Assembly: GCA_025175895.1 (NCBI GenBank)
Contig: CM045988.1
Coordinates: 15,901,647-15,965,646 of the forward strand
Direction: 5' to 3'
Length of the DNA: 64,000 nucleotides
DNA from: Wurfbainia villosa
Taxonomy: Eukaryota > Streptophyta > Magnoliopsida > Zingiberales > Zingiberaceae
The position numbers and the translations under genes were made by a program. Within the stretch, counting starts at the first letter, position 1; the number at the start of each line of letters is the position of its first letter. The notes below the pieces were generated by a model. It was given only the letters and a program-made list of their open reading frames with translations. It was not told the origin of the DNA and did not search any database. Shown piece after piece: positions 42,253 to 53,850 of the stretch.

Positions 42253-43723
42253 TGTAGGGGATCAATGTGTATGTGGTTGGCCGGCTAGAGGGGGGGTGAA
42301 TAGCCCTCAATCGTATGATGGTGGAATTCGTTCGTTCTCGTTGCATTGCTTTCCTATGATTGTCATTAACGCAGTGGAATACTAATACAAATATGAATAC
42401 TAACAACAAATACAAGCATACGCAAACACACACGATATACGTGGTTCGGAACCGAATGGTTCCTACTCCACGGGCGAGCTCTCCGAGCTCTAGTTATGCG
42501 CACGTCACTAACTAAACCACTCCTTCTCGACAACACGTCGGAGGTGGAGAAACCTCTCACAAGCAATTACACTAAGTAATGAAATACAAACAATACAAAG
42601 ACAAATACGAAATACACGTAAAGAACACTTTACAACGCTTGCTTTGAACCCTTTGCTTGTAGCTTACTTTGGATGGCTCTTGAAGGACTGGAATGCAGCA
42701 GAAATTCCCCTCCAATATCTTCCTTAAAGTCTTGGCAAAATCCTCCCACTTGAGCTCCATTTATAACCTACATCAAGCTGTTTTCGCGCCCAGCAGTCGA
42801 CTTCCAAAAGGCCCCAGTCGACTGCCCTTGTAGCCGTTGTCTCAAAACGGGCAGATCCACGTTGGATAAGTTCCAACGGATCACTTACAAGTCGACTGCC
42901 AGTCCATGGCAGTCGACTGGTGACCTAGTAGTCGACTTCCCAGTCGGATACGGAGCGTTCTGTACTCGCGACATTCCCATCACCGATCGCATCTCTGTAG
43001 TCGATCATGCCGACATCGTGATTGCTACCCATGACAATGACTACCAAGCACAAAACCGTAGTCTAACACCAGTCGAACCCTAGACGACTTGGATCAGTCG
43101 AACCGACACCTATGCCAGTCGACTGCTGTCGGGCAAAACCTCAAACACCAAATTGTTTGAGCATCCGACCGTCGGGTAAACCCTCAAACATCAAGTTTGA
43201 GCCTCCGACACTCAGTCTTAGCCACTTGGCCAAATCCACCTTATCCCTCATGGAGTTCCCCACCGAAGCTCTCTTCCCTCAGCCTACGTCCCTCGGATGC
43301 GCCAAGCGCATGACTTCACAACGCCATCCTTCATGTCTCTTTCCCTCGAAGTATGCTTCCCTTTGGTCGCACTCCATTAGCTCCCCGTCCGGCGGTCCCT
43401 CGGATGCACTAAGCGCACGACTTCGCAATGCCATCCTTCACCGACTCGAGGACCCCGAGCCTAGTGAACATGCCAAGTCCTCAAGACTTCCCACATGCAC
43501 CAAGCGCATGACTTCGCAATGCATTTCTCACCAAGCACCAAGCACACGGCTTCGCAATGCTTTGGACATTTCCACACCAAGCTCCATGCTTGGATTTTCC
43601 ATGCCAACACCATGTTGGACTTCACTATGATAATCCCATGTCATAAGTTTTGTCTATCATTAAAATACTATCAAGGTACTGCTCGAGTCAAACTCGAGTC
43701 AACCTGGGCCGATTGCACCAACA
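42253..43723 (-). mobile_element. 3' LTR of D
   Basis: On the plus strand it runs from TGTAGGGGATC to GCACCAACA. Palindromes occur at 42795-42835 and 42890-42920, next to a minus-strand TATA box at 42758-42765. Repeats of GCGCCAAGCGCATGACTTCGC type lie at about 43290-43570. Confidence 0.92.
42758..42765 (-). promoter_or_regulatory. Likely TATA box of D LTR
   Basis: The minus strand reads TATAAATG. It is conserved in the other LTR at 47441-47448. The CAGTCGACTG palindromes lie just upstream of it in the sense of transcription. Confidence 0.6.
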
Positions 43724-44065
43724 ATCTCCCCCTTTTTGATGATTGACAAAACTACCATCTCAAGTCTACCAATTCTCCCATATTGGCAATTCTCACATCC
43801 CAATGAGAATTCCAACGAACCCTAATTGGTAACTTGGTAACTTCTCCCCCTTTTTGACACTACATCTAAAAGGTCCTCAAGGGTTTCAATGTCTCATATC
43901 CCAATGAGATCTTACAATATTCCCCTTGGCATGTCCTCAATCTTTCTAGTGATCCCATATCACTTAAGAGAGGCAACCCAATTTTCCTCCCATGAGGAAA
44001 AAGACACATCCATCTTCCCATGATGGATACCTCCCCCTAGAGGCTTACTCCCCCTTGACCATTGC
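43724..44065 (-). repeat. Multiple polypurine tract of D
   Basis: CTCCCCC tracts occur near 43726, 43842, 44033 and 44050, with the LTR-adjacent one followed by TTTTTGATG. They match the series in C. Confidence 0.82.
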
Positions 44066-45297
44066 ACCAACAATGTCCTTGGAGAGTCCCTAAGCCAATA
44101 GGAACATCAAAATAATCAAAATTAAGGAAAAGTTCAACAATGAACTCTCATCCACCTTAAAATTGATACTCTCCCTAAACCCTTCTCCTAATCCATGTCC
44201 AATGGATTTCCACCCTTTCTTATGCTCTCCCAAGCATGTCCTAGGGTTAGGAGTGGTTAGGGGACTTTAACCTAGCTGAACATGGGCCTAACCAACAAGA
44301 TTTACCCGAAATCAAGATGGGCAATGATCAATTCAAAACCGATCGATTACACTATCACCATCGCCTCCCGCCAATGATCGATCGATAACTGCATTTATAG
44401 TTTTCAGCATTTCAGAAATGGATTTTTAAAATCCATAAGTAAATATACATAAGTTTAAAATTCTTGAAATTTGGTATGTATATTACTTATCATAAACACT
44501 ATGGGTGAAAAATATTTGAAAATTATTTTACCTACTAAATTAAGAGATTGACACAAAGTCCAAAAGTTAAGAAAAGCTTCAATAAAGAGCCCTCTTTGTA
44601 TCATCCCATTCAATGGTGATAGCTATCAAAAGATAGACTTCACCAAGGGTTTTCAAAATGTTTTAGAAACGTTTAATTCATTTTCCCTAAACATCTCACT
44701 TGTATCTAGATGTGTAAAACACATACAAGTCAATTAATCTAGTGAGATGTGGGTTTTTGTTTTTTAATGGTCTCATGCATATTTCTAGGCAATATTCTTT
44801 GATTCCCATCAAATTATGCCATGGTCCTTAATTCCATTTTATTTTATGCATGATGATGATTATGGAGTAAATATGATATAGATGAAAGCATATGCCAAAA
44901 TCATGATGTCATGGCATGTGAATGACATTTTAGCATACATGACATATAAAGAAGAAGTCTAAACATGATCATGACATTTTTTAGAGATAAAAATGAAGAT
45001 GATGTCATGACATGGCAAGACAAATAAATCATGGCAAGTAAAATATACTAAGGTATAAAATACCTAAGTGTTGAATCCAAATTGCCATTTCTAGGGTTAA
45101 GTCCATTTTTGCCTTAAAGACATTTTTCCCCCTAGTGTGCCATAAACCCGAAATAGCACACCAATACCTCTATGACCTATTTGTGCCAATTTAAATCATT
45201 TTTAACATCTCAAGCACATTGGCACATCCTAATGCATCAACTCTACTATGGTTAGGTTAACTATCCATCCACTTAGGGTTGACACACCCTAACCCAT
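44066..45297 (-). other. D non-coding region downstream of gag
   Basis: It is AT-rich, collinear with the same region in C, and has no pol-like translation. Confidence 0.7.
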
Positions 45298-46880
45298 CTA
45301 GCGTGAATCGATCACGCTTTTAGGAACCCAATATCTATTGGAGCTCTTTGGGTTAACAAGGTATTCTCTAGGGATAACTTCCCTAGATACCTTTCTAATG
45401 ACCCTTTTAGGCTTTGAAGCCTTAGTCAAATGGGTCTTTCCTATGTCAACTCTAGAGGTGACTCCTCCTTTGACCTTCTTAGTAGCTTTCTTAAATTTTC
45501 TTAAGTCCTTAGCCACTAAGCAAACACCATGGCTAGTCTTAGGGATAGCTTCCCTATTAGCCTTGGTTTTCCTAGACCTAGAAATAGTTTCATAATCAAA
45601 TGGAACATTATGATAAGTCTTCTTGGGCTTAGGTTTGTGACCCAAACCTTCCTTGCCCTTAGACCGTTCTTGCTTTCTAGATTTTGACTTTTGGGCATTT
45701 GACCCTAGAATTGAATTTTCTTTGATTCTAAGGGGTTTTTCCATTCTCTCAAGCCTTGACTTCAAGACTTGGTTCTCTAGCTCTAATTTTCCCAATTTTG
45801 AATTTTCATTAGATTTTTGGAAAATATTCTTCCTCTTGGGCATGTGTCTACCCTTCTTAGGGTTGATGCCTAGATTTTCTTCTATTCTCCTAATGGACTC
45901 CTTTGGTAAAATATTTCTAGAATTATGAGTCCTAGGTTTGTCCTTAGTTATATGAACATGCTTAGCACCTAAACAATAAACCTTATTATTTCTACTAGCA
46001 TGCTTTTCATTAATAATGGCAAGAGAACTAAAGTAATTTTTAGCATGCTTTTTAACTTTAGAAATAGAAGGTGCATTATTTAAATTTACCTTAGGGTTAG
46101 CTTTGGAAGCTCTCCTACATGAGATACACCCTCTTGCCCTTTCTTCCTCCCCCTAGGGCATTGGCTTCGGTAGTGCCCCTTTTGACTGGATTTAAAGCAC
46201 ACAATGTGCTCTTTTCTTCTAGTTGTGGGGACTTCAGCATCCTTTGACTTTGGGTTGACTTTTGGTGTCGATGCCTTTTCCTTAGCCAATTTAGGGCATT
46301 TGCTTTTGTAATGCCCTTTCTCCCTACACTCAAAACAAATTATATGATCTTTATTTAAAATTATAATAATTGAGTTACCTAGGGAGGTGGTGGAGGCCTC
46401 TTCACTTCTTCCGGAGGTAGAAGCTTCATTTTAATCTTGCTCCGGAATGGAAATCCTTTCCTCCCCCTCAATGCTAGAGGTGGAGGTCTCCACTAAATCA
46501 TCAACATCTTCAAATGTTGTGGGTGCTTCTTCCTCGGCATTCTCCTCTACTCGTGCCGATTGGGAGTTTTCTTGGAATTTTATTATCTTATTCCATAGCT
46601 CCCTTGCATCCCTATAGTCACCCAATCTAGACCAAATATGATTAGGTAACAAATCACTAAATAATTTTATTACCTCGAGATTTGTCTTGAAGTCCTTAAT
46701 TTGGTCTTGGGTCCACCTTGACTTCTCAATTGGCTTGTTGTCTTTGTCCCTAGGGAACTCAAAACCGTTTTCTACAATAATCATAAAATCAAAATCAGTT
46801 TCAATATATTCCTCCATCCGTTTCTTCCACCGAGCAAAATCTCCATCGAATTTTGGTGGATGGATGTTATAGCCGGCCAT
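45298..46880 (-). pseudogene. Gag of Sirevirus D, with one stop and one frameshift
   Basis: The start is probably at 46880 (MAGYNIHPPKFDGDFARWKKRM); the longer frame upstream runs into leader and LTR. Residues 1-110 are the N-terminal half of the capsid-like domain, ending ARELWNKIIKFQEN, then an acidic linker. A TAA at 46431-46433 interrupts the frame once, after PEQD, and the same frame continues with two knuckles (CFECREKGHYKSKC, and CFKSSQKGHYRSQC with one cysteine replaced by serine). A frameshift near 46110 precedes the coiled-coil segment (LELENQVLKSRLERMEK) and the C-terminus IPREYLVNPKSSNRYWVPKSVIDSR. It is collinear with the intact gag of C. Confidence 0.88.
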
Positions 46881-46924
46881 TTTGTAGTGCTTATGTCGGC
46901 GGTTAGTCCTCGACAAGCTCCTTG

Positions 46925-46937
46925 CTCTGATACCACT
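46925..46937 (-). other. Primer-binding site of D
   Basis: The plus strand CTCTGATACCACT is the complement of GTGGTATCAGAG, next to the 5' LTR. Confidence 0.9.
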
Positions 46938-48348
46938 TGTAGGGGATCGATGTGAATGTGGTTGCCCGGCTAGAGGGGGGTGAATAGCCCTCAATCGTAC
47001 GATGGTGGAATTCGTTCGTTCTCATTGCGTTGCTTTCCTACGATTGTCGTTAGCACAGCGGAATACTAATACAAATATGAATACTAACAATAAATACAAG
47101 CATATGCAAACACACAAGATATACGTGGTTCGGAACCGAATGGTTCCTACTCCACGGGCGAGCTCTCCGAGATCTAGTTATGCACACGACACTAACTAAA
47201 CCACTCCTTCTCGATAACATGTTGGAGGTGGAGAAACTCTCACAAGCAATTACACTAAGTAATGAAATACAAGCAATACAAAGACAAACACCAAATACAC
47301 GTAAAGAACACTTTACAACGCTTGCTTTAAACCCTTTTCTTGTAGCTTGCTTTGGATGGCTCTTGAAGGACTGGAATGCAGCAGAAATTCCCCTCCAATA
47401 GCTTCCTTAAAGTCTTGGCGAAATCCTCCCACTTGAGCTCCATTTATAACCTGCATCAAGATATTTAGCTTAGCTGATCGCCAAAAGGCCCTCGATCGCT
47501 TCGAGCTCGTATCTCACAACGGGCCAGATCCACGCTTGGATAAGTTCCAACGGATCATACACGATCGCTACCCATGGCCGACAGGACCTAGTAGTCGATC
47601 GCCCATGGCCACGGAGTGTTCTCTGTGCTCGCGCCATTCCCATAAGTCGATCGCCATCCCTTGGTAGTCGATCATTGCCGACATCCCGACTACTAATCCA
47701 TGGCAATGATCGCTAAGCACAAATCGCAGTCTAATACTACCAAACCCTTAGTCGGCTTGGATCACCGAACCGACACCTATGCTAGATCATTGCCGGCAAA
47801 ACCTCAAACACCAAATTGTTTGAGCATCCGACCGTCGGGTAAACCCTCAAACATCATGTTTGAGCCTCCGACACTCAGTCTTAGCCACTTGGCCAAATCC
47901 ACCTTATCCCTCATGGAGTTCCCCACTGAAGCTCTCTTCCCTCAGCCTACGTCCCTTGGATGCGCTAAGCGCACAGCTTCGCAATGCCATCCTTCGCGTC
48001 TCTTGCCCTCGAAGTATGCTTCCCTTTGGTCTTACTCCATTCGCTCCCCATCTGGCGGTCCCTCAGATGCACCAAGCTCATGGCTTCGCAATGCCATCCT
48101 TCACCGACTCAAGGATCCCGAGCCTAGTGAACTTGCCAAGTCCTCAAGACTTCCCACATGCACCAAGCGCACGGCTTCACAATGCTTTGGACTTTTCCAC
48201 ACCAAGCTCCATGCTTGGATTTTCCATGCCAACACCATGTTGGACTTCCCTATAACACTCATATGTCATAAGTTTTGTCTATAATCAAAATACTATCAAG
48301 GTACTGCTCGAGTCAAACTCGAGTCAATCTGGGCCGATTGCACCAATA
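46938..48348 (-). mobile_element. 5' LTR of D
   Basis: It is the partner of 42253-43723. Its outer end reads CACCAATA, so the terminal CA has become TA. The palindromes of the partner are replaced here by GATCGCC-like words (about 47475-47600). Confidence 0.9.
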
Positions 48349-48353
48349 GTTTC

Positions 48354-48872
48354 CTCTTATAATCAATGGCACACCATATAAATAATACCATTTTCCAACT
48401 AACCGAGCCTATCGATTTACTCTATAAATCTCGCCCATTGGTAAATCAAAGAAATGAATACTAAGTATATGTGACCGTTATTATATCGGGATTAAGAGCA
48501 TGTATAATATAATATCTGAGGTCCGATTCGATTATATAGTCAGCAATAAATTGAATCACCTCTAAGTCAGTCATGCTCAATGCACACAAAGTGTACTAGT
48601 GTGATTCTATGGTCAAGACAAACCAATACCAAATCACACTACAACCATTCCAATGGTTTGTCCATAACCATCTCGGTTGTGAGCCTTTGCTTATACTTTA
48701 CAATGAACCGATAACATGATCTTCTGTGTGACACTACACACAATGTTATCTACAATTTAATGTATCAGACAATATGCATAACCATAAATATGCAAACAAT
48801 GATCATGTGATTCTTATTTCAAAAATAAAGATGTTCATACAAAAGATAGACTTTTCAGTATACATCCCAACA
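48354..48872 (-). mobile_element. B2 3' LTR, right part
   Basis: It continues from 42252 and ends TACATCCCAACA. The polypurine tract on the minus strand (AAGTGGGAGATT) follows at 48873-48884. Confidence 0.9.
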
Positions 48873-48905
48873 ATCTCCCACTTATACTAAAAGACTATGT
48901 TGTCC

Positions 48906-49865
48906 TTAAACTGCCATACATCTGATTCCTATTCCCTACACATGCCTATCAAAAGCTCTCGCTGGAAGGGCCTTAGTGAAAGGATCTGCCTGGTTATCTT
49001 CCGAAGCAATCTTGGACACAACAACTTCTCCTCTCTTTAAGATTTCTCATATCAGGTGGCAATTGCGCTCTATGTGTTTACTTGTCTTATGGGCTCGTGG
49101 TTCCTTCGAGTTTGCAACTACACCACTATTATCACAATATATTGTGATAGTTCTGGGAAAACTAGGAATCACATCCAAGTCCATTAAGAAGTTCCTGAGC
49201 CACACAGCTTCTTTGGCTGCCTCAAAGGCTGCCACATACTCAGCTTCAATGGTAGAGTCCACCACGCATTTCTGCTTGACACTCCTCCAAACAATGACTC
49301 CACCTCCCAATGTAATCACAAAACATGAGGTAGACTTACTGTTTTCCCTATTTGATTGGAAGTCGAAATCTGTGTAACCCATAGGGAGTAATTGGTTTGC
49401 CTAGTAAACTAGCATATAATCCCTAGTCCTTCTCAGGTACTTCAATATATGTTTTACCGCAGTCCAATGTCCCTGTCCTGGATTACTCTGATAACTGCTG
49501 ACCATGCCCACGACAAAGAAAATATCTGGTCTCGTACATAGCATCACATACATGAGGCTTCCTACTGCTGAAGCATAAGGAACCACCCTCATCTACTCTA
49601 TCTCCTCAGATGATCTAGGACACATCTCCTTACTTAAAGGAACTCCATGCTTGAAAGGTAGAAAACCCTTCTTGGAGTTCTGCATGCTAAAATGATCCAT
49701 AATTGTGTCTATGTATGAAGCTTGAGATAAGCTCAACATCCTTTTCTTGCGATCCCTTATAAACTTGATCCCAAGGATGTGTCCCACTTCTCCCAAGTCC
49801 TTCATATCAAACTGCTGACAACTATATTTTACGTCCGATAACACCTTGATATTGTTGCCTAACAA
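48906..49865 (-). pseudogene. B2 RNase H and C-terminal RT, broken
   Basis: RNase H is seen at 49047-49382 (MGYTDFDFQSNRENSKSTS, DSTIEAEYVAAFEAAKEAVWL, IYCDNSGVVANSKEPRAHK) and continues in broken frame to ADPFTKALP and a stop at 48906. The segments 49401-49592 and 49593-49865 give YASAVGSLMYVMLCTRPD, SYQSNPGQGHWTAVKHILKYLRRTRD and KDLGEVGHILGIKF. An open-frame stop lies between the last two. It retains the uninterrupted site of the solo LTR found in F (AACTAGCATATAATCCC, near 49408). Confidence 0.88.
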
Positions 49866-50787
49866 AATCTCATCTCATTATAAATAAGAAATACCACTAC
49901 GTTCCGTCACATCTCTTGTATACACAAGACTCATCCGACTTTGAATAAATCCATAAGGATTACCTCATCAAGCGGATGTTCCAAGACCTCGAAGCTTGCT
50001 TGATCCATAAATGGACCGATTAAAGCTTACATACAAGATGCTCTTTGCCCTTTGCAATGAATCCCTCTGGTTGCTTCATATAGATGTTTTCCTCAAGACT
50101 TCCATTAAGGAAAGCTTGTCTTGACATCCATCTCGCCACCTCATAATCCATATGAGCGCAATATAAGAGAATCGGATAGACTTAAGCATGGCTCTGGTGA
50201 AAAGGTCTCCTCATAATCGATACCCTCTTTACGAGTATACCCCTTAGCGACAAGCCTGCTTTGAAGGTCTCAACCTTCCCATCTATTCCTCTCTTTCTTT
50301 CGTAGATCCACTTGCATCTAATGGTTTTTACACCATCGGGTGGTTCTACTAGCTTCCAGACCTGATTTGAATCCATAGATTCAATCTCAGCATTCATTGC
50401 ACTTTGCCAAGATACTGCATCTTTATCTTGGATTGCCTCGTCATATGTCCAGGGATCATGTTCATGTTCGCCAGGGACCAAATCAGAAGATTCTCCCAAG
50501 AATATGAATCTATCAGGCTGTCTAACAACCCTCCCACTACAACGAGGTATCACCTGTGCATCCTCTGTGACATGCGGTGTAGTGACTTGTGGTATATCCT
50601 CTTGTACCGGTGGTACTGAAGAAGTGACTTCCCCTTTCAATTCCTCCAGAACAATCTTACTCATGGGCTTGTGGTTCATCACATAGTCTTCCTCTAGAAA
50701 TCTGGCGTTCGTGCTAACGATCACCCTCTGATCTCTAGGACTATAAAACAAACCACCTTTCGTTCCTCTAGGATAGCCAACGAACAT
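49866..50787 (-). pseudogene. B2 RT and hinge, broken
   Basis: Positions 49866-50180 hold the RT palm in broken frames; equivalents in F read QMDVKTAFLNGSLEESIYMKQPEGF and YVDDILLIGN. The frame 50182-50787 contains FVGYPRGTKGGLFYSPRDQ, the hinge RCSGRVVRQPDRFIFL, and the RT start NQVWKLVEPPDGVKTIRCKW. Confidence 0.87.
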
Positions 50788-51851
50788 GCGTACATGCGAG
50801 GTTCAAACTTACGATATGCCTTTAGCACATGTGTTGGACTCCTCCAAATCCGAATATGTCTCAGACTAGGCTTTCGCCCAGTCCACAATTCTGTGGGAGT
50901 AGAAGGCACTGATTTAGATGGAACCAAGTTCAGAATATACACTGTCGTATCTAGAGCATATCCCCAGAACGAATCTGGCAACTCAGAATAACTCATCATC
51001 GATCTAACCATCTCCATAAGAGTCCTATTCCTTCGCTCTGCTACACCATTCTGCTTGGGTGTGCCAGGTGCAGACAATTGGGATAGAATCTTAGCCTCTG
51101 ATAAGTAATTCCTAAACTCTCACAAGAGGTACTGACCACCATGATCAGATCGTAGTGTCTTGATACTTTTATCTTGATGTTTCTCCACATCAGCCTTGAA
51201 TTCTTTGAACTCGTCAAAGCATTGGACTTACATCAAGTAAATGTATCCATATCTTGAATAATCGTCTATGAAAGAGACGAAATACTCAAAACCACCTCTA
51301 GCCTGGATAGACATAGGACCACACAAATTAGAATGAACCAATTCCAACACATCTTTGGCTCTATACCCCTTGGCCTTAAAAGGCCTCTTGGTCATTTTAC
51401 CTTCCAAGCAAGACTCGCCGGTTGGGAAGTCATCCACCACTAATGAACTCAAAGGTCCATTAGCTATCATCCTTTGATTTCTGCTTAGGTTAATATGTCC
51501 AAGCCTTAGATGCCAAAGATATATTTGGTTCATCTTCGAAGGTTCTTTTCTCTTATTGGAATTAGAAGATGAGTTATTCACTTCAATTTGCATCGTGGGA
51601 GCTTTTAATTTGAGTGTATACAAATTTCCTATCAATGCACCAGAATAGATAATCTCCCTATTCCTTTTTATAACAAATCTGTCATTAAAAGAAATAGAAT
51701 ATCCATTCATAAACAATTTAGAAACCGAAATCAAATTCTTTCTAAATAAAGGTACAAAAAGACAATTTTTAAGAACCAAAACTTTATTCCTCTCAAAAGA
51801 CAAATAAACATATCCCACTGCAACAGCCGCCACCTTCGTGGCATCACCCAA
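50721..51851 (-). pseudogene. B2 integrase and pre-integrase domain, broken
   Basis: The 51228-51851 frame reads the protease tail, the pre-integrase WHLRLGHINLSRNQRM and the core start VHSNLCGP, where the first catalytic aspartate is replaced by asparagine. The frame 50721-51077 starts at the catalytic glutamate region (PKQNGVAERRNRTL) and continues MVRSMMSYSELPDSFWGYALD. The middle, with LRSDHGGQ, is in a broken frame near 51140-51160. The bases near 50818-50830 are the empty counterpart of the A2 insertion site. Confidence 0.87.
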
Positions 51852-52796
51852 GTAGACGGTAATTTGCCCTTCAGCCAGTCTTCTTGTTTCCTAGAACCCC
51901 TGCAAAGTATTGCAGACATGATCAGTGACTCCCGTATCTACACACTTGGTGCCGGTAGATAACACTGCTAAATATGTTTTAACGACTAGACCAAAAGATA
52001 TACCTTTGTTCTGCTTGCGGTTGGGGCAGTCCTTCTTCTAGTGTCCAGTCTGCTTACAAGTGAAGCACTTGCCTTTCGCCTTCTTCACTCCTCTCTGAGT
52101 TCCTCCCACCGCCTTTGTCCCAGCTTGTTTCTTCTTCTTCTTACCTTTCGGTTTAGAAGTAGAAACCATTTGGGCAACCATGGCTTGCACTTGAGCACTC
52201 TGATGAAAATGCCCCTCTGCCGCCTGGAGTTCTGTCAGAAGCTCCGTCAAAGAATACAACCTCTTGTTCATGTTGTAGTTCAGATGAAACTGCTCAAAAC
52301 TCCTAGGTAGATACTGGAGAATGATATTGATCTGGGTTTCCCCATCGATCTTAGCTCCGAGGACTTCCAGCTCATTCAAATGAGTCATCATCTTGAGAAC
52401 ATGATCCCTCATGGGTGTTCCCTCGATCATGGTGGTCGTCATCATGTTCCTCATGGCTTCTTGCCTAGCGGCTCGATTCTGGTGTCCGAAAAGCTCTTTG
52501 AGATTGAGCATCATGTCATAAGTAGTGGGCATGGCTTGATGCTGATGTTGCAGTACATTTGACATAGATGCCAAAATGTAACACCGCGCCATCTCATCGG
52601 CCTTAATCCACTTCTTATAACTATCCTTCTCCTTTTCCCCAGATTCATCCGCAGGCTTAAGAGGGCACTCTTCGAGGAGTACATATTTTTATTCCTCAGT
52701 AGTCAAGACAATGTCAAGATTCCTCTTCCAATCAACATAATTAGGTCCAGTAAGTTTATTTTCTTTCAGTATCATAACAAGCGGATTGAAAGTCAT
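51852..52796 (-). pseudogene. B2 protease start and gag, broken
   Basis: The gag start is probably at 52796. The 184-residue frame 52038-52592 carries a capsid-like domain (MARCYILASMSNVLQHQH, NLKELFGHQNRAARQEAM, EGTPMRDHVLKMMTHLNEL, INIILQYLPRSFEQFHLNYNMN), a basic linker and the zinc knuckle CFTCKQTGH, broken before its last cysteine by a stop. The protease active site at about 51920 is in broken frame. Confidence 0.86.
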
Positions 52797-53850
52797 TGTG
52801 AGAAACCTAAGAATCACATAGATCAAAAAATTAGATTTCAAAAAATTATTGATTCCTCAAACAATAAAATTTTAAAATCAACCAACACCTCAAAACACCG
52901 AGAATATCATATGCCACGATAGTGTGGACGTATACGAATTCTACATTTGTAAGAGGAGGTTTTACCCATTAATTTTATTATCTTGTCAACCTAAATTTTT
53001 GACAAATAAAATTAATAGTTGGTTCCTCTTCGACCCTACAAATAAAAGCAGTGACTCCGATGGGGAGGATACTTATATTTGTATCTAAGTGTTCACCATT
53101 ACTCGGTACTAAGATAATTAACTCGGGTTATGTGCCTTCTGATGGGGAAGTACACACCCTCCTTAATAATTTCCTATAACCATAATCGACCTTGTGATAT
53201 GCAAACAAACTCATCCGATGGGGAGGAAGGCACTCAGAGCTGACGTGCAAGTTTGTTTGCATCACATGTCAAATTGTAATGGAGGCCGTGGGAATTTATA
53301 AAAATATCCCTCTCCCACATAGTAATTTAAAATTGAGGAATTTTCTAGCCTACGACATGCATATCAAACAATAAGCAATAAATATGAAAAAAAATATTTT
53401 CCAACTGTTATGGCTTTTGTCTTCAATATGCTTCCCGTCGTATCCTCATCTTGTCCGCTCCTCCCTATGCCATGTACAAGCCATCCGGAGATTCGAGCCG
53501 AGAAAAAAACTATTTTAATTTACATTCATCGATCCTATACTTCACAAGGGAGTGTACATGAAATCTAGATCGAAAGTAAACTAAAATAAAAAGAGTGGCT
53601 AAACAATGTCGTATCTACTTACATAAATTAAATACTAGCCTCGTCAACCCCGAGGATTCAACAAAATATACAATTACACACATACAATCACATACACACA
53701 TATGGCCATAATAGTTGGATCCTATGCCTGCAACCTAAAAGTTAACCTATGCACATCCTCTATTATCCGGCACATATAATATATGAAAAGTGCATAAAAG
53801 TAACGGAATCCTAAACACACAAAATCAAAAACCGTTGCTCTGATACCACT
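52797..53850 (-). other. B2 5' leader and primer-binding site
   Basis: The leader is collinear with B1 19570-20625, including two CCGATGGGGAGGA words (near 53065 and 53215). The primer site is CTCTGATACCAC (plus strand) at 53838-53849. Confidence 0.85.

Larger units (their letters stand above)
42253..48348 (-). mobile_element. Gag-only Sirevirus D, complete, TSD GTTTT/GTTTC
   Basis: The element is 6,096 bases on the minus strand. The 3' LTR is 42253-43723 (1,471 bases) and the 5' LTR 46938-48348 (1,411 bases). The target site GTTTC (48349-48353) faces GTTTT (42248-42252). Unoccupied versions (CGGTTTCCTCC or similar) are readable in B1 near 22008 and in the other B2 LTR near 55193. It has gag and about 1.56 kb of non-coding DNA but no pol. 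Confidence 0.92.

Noticed and set aside
46431..46994. Longer gag start upstream of MAGYNIHPP in D
   Set aside because: The first 38 codons translate the LTR end and primer-binding site; MAGYNIHPP aligns with the MAGSNIHPP start in A2.
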